This document shows, one piece after another, positions 8,705 through 17,985 of a DNA stretch of 64,000 bases (position 1 is the stretch's first letter; each line of letters starts with the position of its first letter). Made by a program: the position numbers and the translations under genes. This DNA is from Prevotella sp. E9-3. Lineage in GTDB: Bacteria > Bacteroidota > Bacteroidia > Bacteroidales > Bacteroidaceae. The stretch spans positions 186,001 through 250,000 of the forward strand of contig NZ_CP091786.1 in assembly GCF_022024015.1 (NCBI RefSeq), in the 5' to 3' direction. Under the pieces are notes generated by a model, which saw nothing but the letters and a program-made list of their open reading frames with translations, did not search any database and was not told the origin of the DNA.

Positions 8705-10153
8705 CTATTTCTTCCTGAAATATTTTCCTACTACAGGCAGCGAGCCCAACGGGAAATCCTTGCGGATGATGATGGCAAGGAAGAGAAGAACCACCAGCGT
8801 GTTGACACTCAGCGACAGCCAGATTGCGAAATGATCATGAACATAGTCCATGGCAAAATAGCTGATGGCTGCCAGCAAGATATAGAAAGAGATATCCTTC
8901 AACGGGTAGTTGATAGGGTAGTATTTCTGTCCCACGAAATAGGAAGTGATCATTGCTACACCATATCCGGCAAAACCTCCCCATGCACAGGCCATATAAC
9001 CATAGCGCGGCACAAAGAGAATGTTCACGGCCAACAGTACGGCACAACCGATGCCCGAGAAGATGGCTCCCCAGATGGTCTTGTCGATCACTTTATACCA
9101 GAACGAGAGGTTGAAGTAAATGCCCATCATAATCTCGGCTGCCATCACAATAGGAACCACACGCAGGCCCTCCCAGTAGTCGCTGCCGATGACGAATTTC
9201 AGAATGTCGATATAGGCCATCACCAGCAGAAACGCCAGCAGGGTGAAAATGATGAAGTATTTCATGGCCTTGGCATACATCTCATGCTGGTCCTTGTCTT
9301 TTACACTGGCAAAAACAATGGGCTCGTAGGCATAGCGGAACGCCTGGGTGATCATGGCCATAATCATGGCTATCTTCACACAGGCACCATAGATGCCCAG
9401 TTGCATCTGCATATCGGCATTCTTATAGATATAAGGAAACAACATCTTGTCGGCTGTCTGGTTCAGAATGCCTGCAATACCTAAGATGAGAATCGGCCAC
9501 GAATAGTTGAGCATACGACTCAATACACCGCGGTCGAGTACCCAACGGAAACCTGTCAGCTCCTTGAACATGCACACCAACAGCATGGCCGAACAGAACA
9601 GGTTGATATAGAAGGCGTAGCCTACGTCCTTACCGTCCATCCAGGCAAAGTAAATGATGTTCAGGAAGATGCTTACAAAGATGTTAAACAGTTTCAGACT
9701 GGCAAACTTGATGGCTTTCTTCTGTTGGCGCAGATAGGCAAAGGGAATACAGAGAAAAGCATCAATAGCTACTGTGACTGCCATCACCCAAACATACTGA
9801 GGATGGTCGGCATAGCCCATCAGTTCGCTGAGGGGACTTATAAATAAAAATATCAATGCCACAAACGCCAGCGACACCATACCCACACTAATCAAAGTGG
9901 TGGAATAGACGCGCATGGAGTCTTCGTGGGTTTTGTTCGTAAAACGGAAATAGGTGGTTTCCATACCGAAGGTGAGCAGCACCATGACCAATGCCGTATA
10001 GGCATACATATTGGTGATGACACCATAACCTCCGGAAGCCGCCGACAGTTTTGCCGTGTAAAGTGGCACCAGCAGATAGTTGAGGAATCTGCCTATGATG
10101 CTCGATAATCCGTAAATGGCCGTGTCTTTAGCTAAAGAAGAAAGTTTTGACAT
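8705..10153 (-). CDS. Polysaccharide/lipid-linked oligosaccharide flippase (Wzx-like)
   Basis: A 482-residue membrane protein with about 14 hydrophobic segments, of the MATE/MOP flippase superfamily (polysaccharide biosynthesis proteins). The N-terminus LAKDTAIYGLSSIIGRFLNYLLVPLYT is a very typical family start (positions 7-33 in outline). Such proteins flip undecaprenyl-linked sugar units or a related lipid across the inner membrane. There is no glycosyltransferase neighbour, so this is not within a capsule cluster. It starts nine bases after the nucleoside-gate gene stops, so the two are probably co-transcribed. Confidence 0.85.
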   Translation of the reverse strand: MSKLSSLAKDTAIYGLSSIIGRFLNYLLVPLYTAKLSAASGGYGVITNMYAYTALVMVLLTFGMETTYFRFTNKTHEDSMRVYSTTLISVGMVSLAFVALIFLFISPLSELMGYADHPQYVWVMAVTVAIDAFLCIPFAYLRQQKKAIKFASLKLFNIFVSIFLNIIYFAWMDGKDVGYAFYINLFCSAMLLVCMFKELTGFRWVLDRGVLSRMLNYSWPILILGIAGILNQTADKMLFPYIYKNADMQMQLGIYGACVKIAMIMAMITQAFRYAYEPIVFASVKDKDQHEMYAKAMKYFIIFTLLAFLLVMAYIDILKFVIGSDYWEGLRVVPIVMAAEIMMGIYFNLSFWYKVIDKTIWGAIFSGIGCAVLLAVNILFVPRYGYMACAWGGFAGYGVAMITSYFVGQKYYPINYPLKDISFYILLAAISYFAMDYVHDHFAIWLSLSVNTLVVLLFLAIIIRKDFPLGSLPVVGKYFRKK

Positions 10154-10162
10154 AGTTTTCGA

Positions 10163-11395
10163 TTAAGCGAAGAACATATAACAGATAATGATGGCGGCAA
10201 TGATACCCGCTAGGTCGGCCAGCAAACCGCAGGCTACGGCATGGCGCGTATAGCGTATGCCTACCGAACCAAAATAGACAGCCAGTATATAGAAAGTGGT
10301 GTCGGTACTGCCTTGGAAAATACAACTCAGTCGGCCTACAAACGAATCGGCTCCATAGGTGGTCATCGCATCGACCATCATGCCACGTGCACCGCCGCCG
10401 CTCAATGGCTTCATCAGCGCTGTAGGCAGGGCACCCACAAACTGGTTGTCGAGTCCGCAAGCATCTACCAGCGAAGAAATGCCATCAATCAGCATCGTCA
10501 TCGCTCCCGAAGCACGGAAAACGCCAATTCCAACGAGAATGGCCACCAGATAGGGAATGATTCGTACTGCAGTGGTAAAACCATCTTTTGCTCCTTCAAT
10601 GAAAGCATCGTAAACATTCACTTTCTTGCGCATGCCGGCCACGATGAATCCTACAATAATCGTCATCAGCAGGATGTTGGCTACCGATGTGCTCACACGG
10701 TTCATCATCAGTGAGTCGAGCTGACCGAATCCCCATATAATGCCTGCCACCAAAGCACAGGCACCACCCAGCGTGAGCAGCAGTGTGCGGTTCAGCAGGT
10801 TAATGCGCTGATAGAGTGAAGTGACGATGATACCTGTCAGGGTAGAGAAGAAGGTGGCCAGCAGGATGGGAATGAAAATATCAGTAGGTTGGGCGGCTCC
10901 CATCTGTGCGCGATACACCATGATTGAAACCGGAATGAGGGTCAGTCCGCTGGTGTTCAATACCAGGAACATAATCATGGGATTGGTGGCCGTGTCTTTC
11001 TTCGTGTTCAGTTCTTGCAACTGGTCCATGGCTTTCAGTCCTAAAGGTGTGGCAGCATTGTCCAATCCCAGCATATTGGCAGCAATATTCATGAAGATAC
11101 TGCCTGTCACGGGATGACCTTTAGGAATGTCGGGAAAGAGTTTTACGAAGATGGGACTGAGCAATTTCGACAAGGCATTGACCAGTCCGCCTTTCTCGCC
11201 TATCTTCATGATGCCTAACCATAGTGAGAGTACACCGGTTAGTCCCAATGATATTTCAAAAGCGGTCTTTGACGATGCGAATGTTGAATCCATCATGGCG
11301 GGGAAGACATCGAAATCGCCCCAAAAAATCAGTTTCACCAAAGCCACAACAAAAGCAATGATGAAAAATGCAATCCAAATGTAATTTAATACCAT
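10163..11395 (-). CDS. Nucleoside-recognition (Gate) domain membrane protein, SpmA-SpmB fusion type
   Basis: A 410-residue inner membrane protein with two Gate domains (Pfam Nucleos_tra2 gate type), one in each half. The first half contains GVLSLWLGIMKIGEKGGLV and LFPDIPKGHPVTGSI, the pattern of spore maturation protein A. The second half contains PYLVAILVGIGVFRASGAM and GSTDTTFYILAVYFGSVGIRYTRHA (outline), as in SpmB. Bacteroidota do not sporulate; the fused form is common there and its substrate is unknown. A cluster of TATCTTTGC/GCATCTTTGC elements precedes it at 11405-11450. Confidence 0.85.
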   Translation of the reverse strand: MVLNYIWIAFFIIAFVVALVKLIFWGDFDVFPAMMDSTFASSKTAFEISLGLTGVLSLWLGIMKIGEKGGLVNALSKLLSPIFVKLFPDIPKGHPVTGSIFMNIAANMLGLDNAATPLGLKAMDQLQELNTKKDTATNPMIMFLVLNTSGLTLIPVSIMVYRAQMGAAQPTDIFIPILLATFFSTLTGIIVTSLYQRINLLNRTLLLTLGGACALVAGIIWGFGQLDSLMMNRVSTSVANILLMTIIVGFIVAGMRKKVNVYDAFIEGAKDGFTTAVRIIPYLVAILVGIGVFRASGAMTMLIDGISSLVDACGLDNQFVGALPTALMKPLSGGGARGMMVDAMTTYGADSFVGRLSCIFQGSTDTTFYILAVYFGSVGIRYTRHAVACGLLADLAGIIAAIIICYMFFA

Positions 11396-11514
11396 AGTAT
11401 GTGCAAAGATGCGAAGATATGCTTAAGCAAGTGCAAAGATACGATGAAACGTGTAAAAAGCCAAATTTGCTGCACAAAAAAGTATCAATCTGAGGGCAAT
11501 TGATATTTTTTTCT

Positions 11515-11522
11515 TAATTTTG
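11515..11522 (+). promoter_or_regulatory. -7 promoter element for the LruC gene
   Basis: TAATTTTG matches TAnnTTTG, 27 bases before the ATG at 11550. A TTG at 11500-11502 is too close to serve as a standard -33 box. Confidence 0.5.
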
Positions 11523-11549
11523 CAACCGATAATCACTAAACACTGAAAC

Positions 11550-12830
11550 ATGAAATTGCTTCGTCAGAGTTTATGTCTATTCGTGTTCGCAGGCTTGTTA
11601 TTCTCTGCCTGCAAGCGAGATATGTTTGACCCTGAAGCCTATAATCAGATTATTAATGAGGCTTCGGCCTTTAGTGATATTGATCCTAACCAAAATTGGA
11701 ATCTCACCTCAAGTCATGTATCTACTATTACGGCCAATGCCGTTGATGCAGATACTGTGAAAAGAGTGATGGTACTGAACGGAAACCCTTATACTGAGAA
11801 GAATGTAGAGATTCTCTCAGAGAAGCAGTGTGCCAAGGGTCAGTCCATGCTCTTGCTGTATAATACCCCTACGTATATGAAGGAGGTCTATGCGGCTCTT
11901 GAAACTTCCGACGGTCGTTGGTTGTTGAGGAAATTTGCAGTAGGGCAGAAAAATGTTGATTTCTCGACTGATGTGCTGTCGTATAAGGAAACGCCTGATG
12001 TGACCTATCAGACCTATACCTACTGCTATGAAGACACCTATCCTGAGCCGGGAGACAACGATTTCAACGATATCGTACTGCGCATTCAGAAACTCCCTGC
12101 ACAGGCCGATAATGAAATTCGTCTTCGCATCTCTCTTGCGGCTATCGGCACTTTGCGTCAGGTGGCAGCTGCCATACGGTTGACAACTTTCAATTACGAT
12201 GATATTGAGAGCGTTACCACTGAAGAAGGGCGTGTGTTTGATCCCAACTACAGTCTTCAACGCGTTTTCATTGAAAAGAGCGATTTGCTGCTGGAGGGCC
12301 TGAACGGTGAGGCTGTGCTGAATCTTTTCGAGGATGCCCACTATGCCATGTATCCTACTATCAACAAAGAGACGGATGGTAGTTTTGTGACTATTCGCCG
12401 TTACTACAACACATCTCAGGTGGTGAATGGCACGTCCTCTATACAGGCTGCTCCGAAATCACTCACTTATGTTATCAAACTCAAGAGCAAGCCTGTGCTC
12501 GAGTTCACTCTCGAGGATTTAGACCCCTTCATCATGAAGGACTTCAATTCAGGGCGTTGGGAAGTGCATACCTTCAATTATAAGGCAGCACAGATACTGC
12601 ATGATCAGGGCTCTTCTGAAACAGCCAACAGCACCCCGATGACTTGGGCTTTGAAAATACCCAACGGCTCGTTCCGCTATCCGCAAGAAGAAATCAACAT
12701 CGGATATTATAAAGACGGAATCCTTACCGGTGCCTATATGGACTATGGTCATTCCTTCGGTCAGTGGGTAGCCAATCACAACACTTCACTCGATTGGTTC
12801 CTCTATCCTTCAACGGGAATGGTCTATTAA
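11550..12830 (+). CDS. LruC domain (DUF4842) lipoprotein
   Basis: A 426-residue secreted lipoprotein: signal peptide with lipobox LLFSAC (Cys at about 21). After it comes the segment SDIDPNQNWNLTSS, shared with the other LruC protein at 27756 (VDANQNWSTAKS). The LruC core is seen as YCYEDTYPEPGDNDFNDIVLRIQ (residues about 158-180 in outline), where the Asp-rich GDNDFND motif may bind calcium. The domain name comes from Leptospira LruC; its role in Bacteroidota is unknown, presumably at the cell surface. It is followed 67 bases later by a GH43 gene on the same strand. Confidence 0.8.
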   Translation: MKLLRQSLCLFVFAGLLFSACKRDMFDPEAYNQIINEASAFSDIDPNQNWNLTSSHVSTITANAVDADTVKRVMVLNGNPYTEKNVEILSEKQCAKGQSMLLLYNTPTYMKEVYAALETSDGRWLLRKFAVGQKNVDFSTDVLSYKETPDVTYQTYTYCYEDTYPEPGDNDFNDIVLRIQKLPAQADNEIRLRISLAAIGTLRQVAAAIRLTTFNYDDIESVTTEEGRVFDPNYSLQRVFIEKSDLLLEGLNGEAVLNLFEDAHYAMYPTINKETDGSFVTIRRYYNTSQVVNGTSSIQAAPKSLTYVIKLKSKPVLEFTLEDLDPFIMKDFNSGRWEVHTFNYKAAQILHDQGSSETANSTPMTWALKIPNGSFRYPQEEINIGYYKDGILTGAYMDYGHSFGQWVANHNTSLDWFLYPSTGMVY

Positions 12831-12897
12831 AGAGTGGCCTCTTTGTTCCTGACAATACTATTTTTACTAACATAGAATGTATTAATAACTATAAACT

Positions 12898-13860
12898 ATG
12901 ATCAAGCATTATTTACTATCGCTGCTGGCACTGACAAGCATCAGTGTGGCTGCACAGAAGAATCCCATCCTGCCCGAAATGCATGCCGATCCCGATGTGA
13001 TTGCTGCCAACGGCCGTTACTACATCTATTCTACCACCGACGGCGCTCCTGGCTGGGGTGGTTATTATTTCACCTGCTATTCGTCAAAGAATCTGAAGAA
13101 CTGGCGCTATGAAGGTATTATCCTCGATTTGAAGAAAGATACCAAATGGGCGCGCGGCAATGCCTGGGCTCCTGCTATCGAGCAGAAGAACGGTAAGTTC
13201 TATTTCTATTATAGTGGCGACCAAGGCGAGCGCAAGGCTATTGGCGTAGCCGTGAGCGACAGCCCTACCGGACCATTTGTCGATTTCGGTCGTCCCATTG
13301 TCGATAAACTGCCCGACGGTGTGCGTGGCGGTCAGCAGATTGATGTTGATGTGTTCACCGATGAAGACGGACAAAGCTATCTCTATTGGGGCAATGGCTA
13401 TATGGCCGGTGCCAAACTGAACGATGATATGACCTCTATCGATGAGTCAACCATCACGGTGATGACTCCAAAAGGCGGCACTCTGAAAGACTATGCCTAT
13501 CGTGAGGCCCCCTATGTGTTCAAGCGTAAGGGTATCTACTATTTCCTGTGGAGTGTCGATGATACTGGTTCGCCCAACTATCATGTGGCTTATGGTACAG
13601 CAAAATCGCCACTCGGTCCTATCGAAGTGGCTAAGGAGCCCGTCATTCTTCAGCAGCGTCCTGATCAGAAAATCTATGGCACAGCCCACAATTCTGTGCT
13701 TCAGGTTCCCGGCAAGGACAAGTGGTATGTCGTTTACCACCGTATCAATCCCGCCTATATGGATCGGAAGGATGGCCCTGGTTTCCATCGCGAGGTTTGT
13801 ATCGACCCTATGGAGTTCGAGAAAGATGGTCGTATCAAGCCTGTAACGCCCACCAACTGA
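12898..13860 (+). CDS. Glycoside hydrolase family 43 (arabinan/xylan active)
   Basis: A 320-residue secreted enzyme with signal peptide 1-19 (SISVAAQ). The five-bladed GH43 propeller is complete with little else. The catalytic base is Asp31 in HADPDVI, the pKa modulator is Asp149 in QQIDVDVFTDEDG, and the general acid is Glu203 in YREAPYVFKRKG. GH43 enzymes release arabinose or xylose from plant hemicellulose and pectin. A GH51 arabinofuranosidase lies 1.5 kb away on the other strand, supporting arabinan or arabinoxylan use. It is probably periplasmic or surface exposed. The exact linkage cannot be read from sequence. Confidence 0.9.
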   Translation: MIKHYLLSLLALTSISVAAQKNPILPEMHADPDVIAANGRYYIYSTTDGAPGWGGYYFTCYSSKNLKNWRYEGIILDLKKDTKWARGNAWAPAIEQKNGKFYFYYSGDQGERKAIGVAVSDSPTGPFVDFGRPIVDKLPDGVRGGQQIDVDVFTDEDGQSYLYWGNGYMAGAKLNDDMTSIDESTITVMTPKGGTLKDYAYREAPYVFKRKGIYYFLWSVDDTGSPNYHVAYGTAKSPLGPIEVAKEPVILQQRPDQKIYGTAHNSVLQVPGKDKWYVVYHRINPAYMDRKDGPGFHREVCIDPMEFEKDGRIKPVTPTN

Positions 13861-13900
13861 TTGACATTGATAAACAATTAGTTTCTTAAAGGGGGATAGG

Positions 13901-15070
13901 ATGCGTCGCATCATTCACGTCGATATGGATCAGTTCTTTGCTGCCGTTGAGCAGCGGGATAACCCCTCCTTGCGCGGACTTCCTGTCGCCGTGGGCCATG
14001 ACGGACCGCGTGGTGTTGTGTCAACAGCCAGCTATGAAGCCCGACGCTATGGCGTTCATTCTGCTCAGAGCATTCAGATGGCCAAACGCCTTTGTCCGCA
14101 ACTGGTCATTGTTCATCCTCGTTTCGAAGCTTACAAAGAAGTGTCGATGCAGATTCGTGAAATCATGCACGACTATACCGACCTCATCGAGCCTTTGTCG
14201 CTCGATGAGGCTTTTTTGGATGTTACTGAAAACAAGAAAGGCATCACTTTGGCCGTTGATATTGCTCGTGAGATTAAGCAGCGCATCCTCGACACTACCC
14301 AGCTCACGGCCTCTGCCGGCGTGAGCTACTGTAAGTTCCTGGCCAAGATAGCCAGCGACTGGCGAAAGCCCAACGGACTGACCGTTGTTCATCCCGACCG
14401 TGCGCAGGAGTTTATCGACCATCTGCACGTGAACCGTATCTGGGGAGTGGGGCGCAAAACGGCCGAGCACATGCACCGAATGGGAATTTTTACAGGCTAT
14501 GACCTTCGCATGACTTCCGAACAGCATCTCGTATCCGAGTTTGGCAAGATGGGCCATGTGTTCTATCAGTTTGCCCGAGGCATCGACGAGCGTCCGGTTG
14601 TTTCACAATGGGAACGGAAATCAGTGAGTTGCGAACAGACTTTTGAGGAGGATATCTTCAAGCCCTCTGCTGCTACCATCGAACTCTACCATACAGTACT
14701 GGAACTGCTCCGCCGTTTGGAAAAGAGTGGTTTTGAAGGACATACACTGACCCTGAAACTCAAGTTAGGCGATTTCTCGCGTGATGATGCATCCCAGCAA
14801 GATACTGCTGCTGAAGTTCGTCGCGATTTCTCCTCTTACCGTCAGATTTCCCGTAGTATCACGGCCGACCGTGTGTTGCGCAGCAAGGAAGATATCCTTC
14901 CGCTGGCTAAGCAATTGCTTAGTCAGGTTCCTTTCGACGAACAGCATCCCATTCGCCTCATTGGCCTTGGCGTTAGCCGTTCTGCTGCCGATGAACAGGA
15001 TGACTCGCCTATAGACTCGCCTAAACAAGAATGGCTCGAACTGGAATTGCAGTTCGAACCATGGGAATAG
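13901..15070 (+). CDS. dinB: DNA polymerase IV (Y-family)
   Basis: A 389-residue Y-family translesion polymerase. Metal ligands are seen as Asp8 in RIIHVDMDQFFAAVE and Asp102-Glu103 in SLDEAFLDV. The fingers motif SYEARRYGVHSAQS, the thumb helix-hairpin-helix (IWGVGRKTAEHMHRMGI) and the little-finger domain (QTFEEDIF..., RLIGLGVS) follow in order. It lacks a beta-clamp-like obvious QL[SD]LF end but has the segment QEWLELELQFEPW at the C-terminus. It allows synthesis across damaged bases. It starts 40 bases after the GH43 stop, without an obvious own promoter. Confidence 0.95.
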   Translation: MRRIIHVDMDQFFAAVEQRDNPSLRGLPVAVGHDGPRGVVSTASYEARRYGVHSAQSIQMAKRLCPQLVIVHPRFEAYKEVSMQIREIMHDYTDLIEPLSLDEAFLDVTENKKGITLAVDIAREIKQRILDTTQLTASAGVSYCKFLAKIASDWRKPNGLTVVHPDRAQEFIDHLHVNRIWGVGRKTAEHMHRMGIFTGYDLRMTSEQHLVSEFGKMGHVFYQFARGIDERPVVSQWERKSVSCEQTFEEDIFKPSAATIELYHTVLELLRRLEKSGFEGHTLTLKLKLGDFSRDDASQQDTAAEVRRDFSSYRQISRSITADRVLRSKEDILPLAKQLLSQVPFDEQHPIRLIGLGVSRSAADEQDDSPIDSPKQEWLELELQFEPWE

Positions 15071-15170
15071 GATGCCACCTTGGTTTTGTTGTTTTCTTTA
15101 ATGATTAAACACGCTCTATTGGTGGTGGAAGAACGTGTTTTTGGAGGCCAGGATATATTTGATGAAAATA

Positions 15171-15228
15171 AATTATAGCTATAATTTTCAAAATTGTAGC
15201 TATAATCGTGAAAATTATAGCTATAATT
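15171..15228. repeat. 58-bp triple-palindrome element, copy 4 (AGCT type)
   Basis: It has the same length and spacing as the GGCC copies, but the three cores at offsets 7, 28 and 49 are AGCT inside ATTATAGCTATAAT-like palindromes. The linker TTTTCAAAATT is identical to that of the copy at 61394. It lies between the convergent dinB and GH51 genes. Confidence 0.8.
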
Positions 15229-15270
15229 CATTTCAGCCAATTTACTGTTGAAGTCAAAGAGCTATTCTGT

Positions 15271-15401
15271 TTCTTGGCAATAGAACGGGGATAGTTTCTA
15301 TAGTATCTATAGTTCCTATAGTGGTTATAGTATCTATAGTTCCTATAGTTCCTATAGTTCCTATAGTATCTATAGTGTTCCTATAGTTCTACTGCCAAGA
15401 A
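15271..15401. repeat. 9-bp CTATAG minisatellite enclosed by an inverted repeat
   Basis: From 15291 to 15389 about eleven 9-bp units of ATAGTTCCT/ATAGTATCT follow each other (one unit has 11 bp). They are enclosed by TTCTTGGCAATAGAAC (15271-15286) and GTTCTACTGCCAAGAA (15386-15401), complementary but for one base. The right arm is also the last codons of the GH51 gene. It could form a long hairpin behind that gene. It has no spacer structure, so it is not CRISPR. Confidence 0.85.
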
Positions 15402-17897
15402 AGAGTAGGGGGGCAGGGTTACCTCGTTGCCGATGGTGAGGGGCTGGCACTGCAGGTGCTGGTCTTCGGGCTTTCCACTGAAGGTTTCGCCGTGGGCACC
15501 TGTGAGGTTGAGGCCTTTCACGTTGAGGCGCACTTCTACGGGCAGGGCATTCACTAACTTCACGAAGGTCTTGCCCGTCTTTGAGTCCTTCACCACTGAG
15601 GCACCGAGACGGTTGGCGATGTTGCAGTCCTTGGGAGCCCCCTGTGCAGCCAACTCTGAACTCTGAACAGTGAACTCTGAACTGATATACCGGTCGCCAC
15701 TGTAGTTGCCGAACAGTCGTTGCACCTCGTAGGCAGGGGTGGGGCGCACTTCCGTGTTCGAGAAGTAAATCATGTCGGGGTTCCAGTTGTGATGACCGTC
15801 CTTGGCCAGCATGGGCGCATACGAACTCATCACCACCACATCGGCATTGCGCTCCAGATCGGTCATATAGAGTGCTTCGGCCAGCGCCGATTCAATGCAG
15901 GGGCGCTTCACGTGGGTAGAAGCAGCCCACTCGCCCAAATATACCTTCACGCCGTTGCGGGGATAGTTGTCGTAGTAGTTGCGGTGGTTCAGAAACCATC
16001 CTGTCGATTCATAGTAGTGCTCATCGACCATATACTGCAGAGTGGGGTTCTTGCGGGCAAAGTCCCATCCTTCGATATAGTCGGCTGAAGGAGTATGGAA
16101 AGGACCCACCGTTCCACATATCTTTATATTAGGATATTTTGCCAGCACCCCACGACAAATCATCTCGTAGCGCTCTTCAAATACCGTTGAGATGATGTCC
16201 TCGTTGCCTATACCTAAGTATTTCAGGTTGAACGGTGCCGGATGACCGGCGTCGGCACGCATCTTTGCCCATTTCGAAGTGGCAGGATCGCCGTTGGCCC
16301 ATTCAATAAGGTTGCAGAGCTCTTCGATATAGGCCGGCATGTCCTCCATCGGAATACCGCCCTGCTGTCCGCCCAGTCCTTGAGCGTTGTTGGCCGAGTT
16401 CTGACAGGGCACGCCAGCTGCCAATACAGGCAGAGGTTCGGCACCGATATCCTCACAGAACTGGAAATACTCGTAGAAGCCCAGTCCGCGTGTCTGGTGA
16501 TAGTTCCAGATATTCATGTCGGGCTTGCGGTCTTGCAGCGGTCCCACCGTCTCGTTCCAGTGGTAGATATTGTCCAGTCCTTGTCCGTGGCTCATGCATC
16601 CGCCAGGGAAACGAACAAACTTCGGTTTCAGTCGGGCAATGGTTTCTGCCAGGTCTTTGCGCAGTCCGTTCTTCCGTCCCATGAAAGTTTCTTGTGGGAA
16701 GAGCGATACCATGTCGATGGCAGCCTCTTCCTTACCTTGTGGCAGAAGAAGCAGGCGAGCCTTTTCGCATGAGGCTTTTGCCTTCAGCACCACGTTTACC
16801 TGTTGCCATTGGTTGCTCTTACTCTTCACTTTAGCCTTTGCCAGTACGGTTCCGTCGTTGGCGGTCAGCATCACGATGAACTGCTTCTGACCACAGACGA
16901 ACATAGAAAAATCATATTTCTTTCCCTTTTCAACGGCTATTCCGTCCCATCCCTCGTTCCATAGCGAGTCGGAAGTGACGATGGCATAGTGGGGATTATT
17001 CTTGCTGAGCGGTTTCTCGGTGGCTATGCGAATAGCGGCCGACGAATGCCAGGCAGTAGTAGCATGCCATTCACGACGGTCGCGACGGTTGTATTCGAAG
17101 TCGCGGTTCTGCACCAGTTCGGCATACAGGCCGCCGTCGGCAGCATAGCTGATATCTTCAAAGAAAATGCCCACCAGCTTGTCGCTGATAGTCTTCTGGC
17201 GGTTTGGTTCCACGGTGAGGGTGGCCGTCAGCGGCTCTTTCAGCCAGGCGAGCGTCTTGGCATCGTTGTGCATGCGCTCCGAAGAAAGACGGGCATCTTC
17301 GCGCAGCATCTGGAAATGGTTGCGGATAGCTGTCAAGAAATCATTGCTTACCGTGAACTGATTGCCTTCCATGAGCTGTCCGCCAATGGTGGCGGTGTCG
17401 CGTGTCCAGGCAGCATCGTCTATCATGCTTGACTCATCTTTCGAGAAATGGCGGAAGTCGGCCGAAGCGGAGACAAAGCGCTTGCCTTCCGACGACTTAT
17501 AATAGATATCGAAAGAGCCGTTCACCGGGTTCTCAAAGATCACCGGTTCTTTGCAGTGGCGTGTGCTCATGACGGGGTAGTCCTGTGGGCGCCAGGTGAT
17601 GAGGTTGCGGCTGTAGGCGGCAGCAAATACTGGTGAGCGGTCGTTCACCTGAAACACCAGTCGCCAGGTGCCGTCGTTGGCACGGCAAACGGAAGGAGCA
17701 TGCATTTTCTTCTCTGCGCCCCATGTGCCGTAGTCGCTGGAGCAGAGCTGTCCCAAGTCGGTCCATCCATTGGACGTGTTCTCTGCCACATGCAAACCGG
17801 CACTCGGATTAGGGGAATAGATAAATATCTCTTTTTGTTCCTGTGCCCACAAGAAGGTGGGTAACAAGGCAAGTAATAACCAATAGTTTCTTCTCAT
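15381..17897 (-). CDS. GH51 alpha-L-arabinofuranosidase with N-terminal propeller-like domain
   Basis: An 838-residue secreted enzyme counted from the ATG at 17897 (signal peptide MRRNYWLLL...LWAQ); an earlier ATG at 17924 adds nine residues before it and is less likely. Residues about 25-200 look like a partial GH43/sialidase-type beta-propeller (APSVCRANDGTWRLVFQ, SRNLITWRPQDYP). A carbohydrate-binding-like sandwich (about 300-410) and a GH51 TIM barrel follow. The acid/base is Glu566 in GIGNED and the nucleophile Glu656 in YLGEWA. It removes arabinose side chains from arabinan or arabinoxylan. Its stop codon lies within the inverted repeat that encloses a minisatellite. Only the order of the N-terminal domains is tentative. 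Confidence 0.9.
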   Translation of the reverse strand: MRRNYWLLLALLPTFLWAQEQKEIFIYSPNPSAGLHVAENTSNGWTDLGQLCSSDYGTWGAEKKMHAPSVCRANDGTWRLVFQVNDRSPVFAAAYSRNLITWRPQDYPVMSTRHCKEPVIFENPVNGSFDIYYKSSEGKRFVSASADFRHFSKDESSMIDDAAWTRDTATIGGQLMEGNQFTVSNDFLTAIRNHFQMLREDARLSSERMHNDAKTLAWLKEPLTATLTVEPNRQKTISDKLVGIFFEDISYAADGGLYAELVQNRDFEYNRRDRREWHATTAWHSSAAIRIATEKPLSKNNPHYAIVTSDSLWNEGWDGIAVEKGKKYDFSMFVCGQKQFIVMLTANDGTVLAKAKVKSKSNQWQQVNVVLKAKASCEKARLLLLPQGKEEAAIDMVSLFPQETFMGRKNGLRKDLAETIARLKPKFVRFPGGCMSHGQGLDNIYHWNETVGPLQDRKPDMNIWNYHQTRGLGFYEYFQFCEDIGAEPLPVLAAGVPCQNSANNAQGLGGQQGGIPMEDMPAYIEELCNLIEWANGDPATSKWAKMRADAGHPAPFNLKYLGIGNEDIISTVFEERYEMICRGVLAKYPNIKICGTVGPFHTPSADYIEGWDFARKNPTLQYMVDEHYYESTGWFLNHRNYYDNYPRNGVKVYLGEWAASTHVKRPCIESALAEALYMTDLERNADVVVMSSYAPMLAKDGHHNWNPDMIYFSNTEVRPTPAYEVQRLFGNYSGDRYISSEFTVQSSELAAQGAPKDCNIANRLGASVVKDSKTGKTFVKLVNALPVEVRLNVKGLNLTGAHGETFSGKPEDQHLQCQPLTIGNEVTLPPYSFLAVEL

Positions 17898-17951
17898 AGT
17901 TATGTAGTTTTTATTTATATTCATAGGTATATCCCCACAGTCGGGTTAGTT

Positions 17952-17982
17952 CCCCCTCTCTCGGAGGGGGCCAGGGGGAGGC
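17952..17982. repeat. GC-rich palindromic repeat
   Basis: CCCCCTC-TCTCG-GAGGGGG (17952-17970) followed by CCAGGGGGAGG. It is one of three such elements in the window (also near 58158 and 58342), resembling a common Bacteroidota intergenic repeat. It lies just behind buk and upstream of the GH51 gene, so it may end the buk transcript. Confidence 0.6.
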
Positions 17983-17985
17983 TTT

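Noticed and set aside
8660..9484. Plus-strand 274-residue His-rich frame opposite the flippase
   Set aside because: It is the antisense shadow of a multi-helix membrane protein gene; composition is unlike a real protein and it has no domain.
15291..15389. CRISPR array
   Set aside because: Units are contiguous 9-bp tandem copies without spacers, and there are no cas genes in the window.
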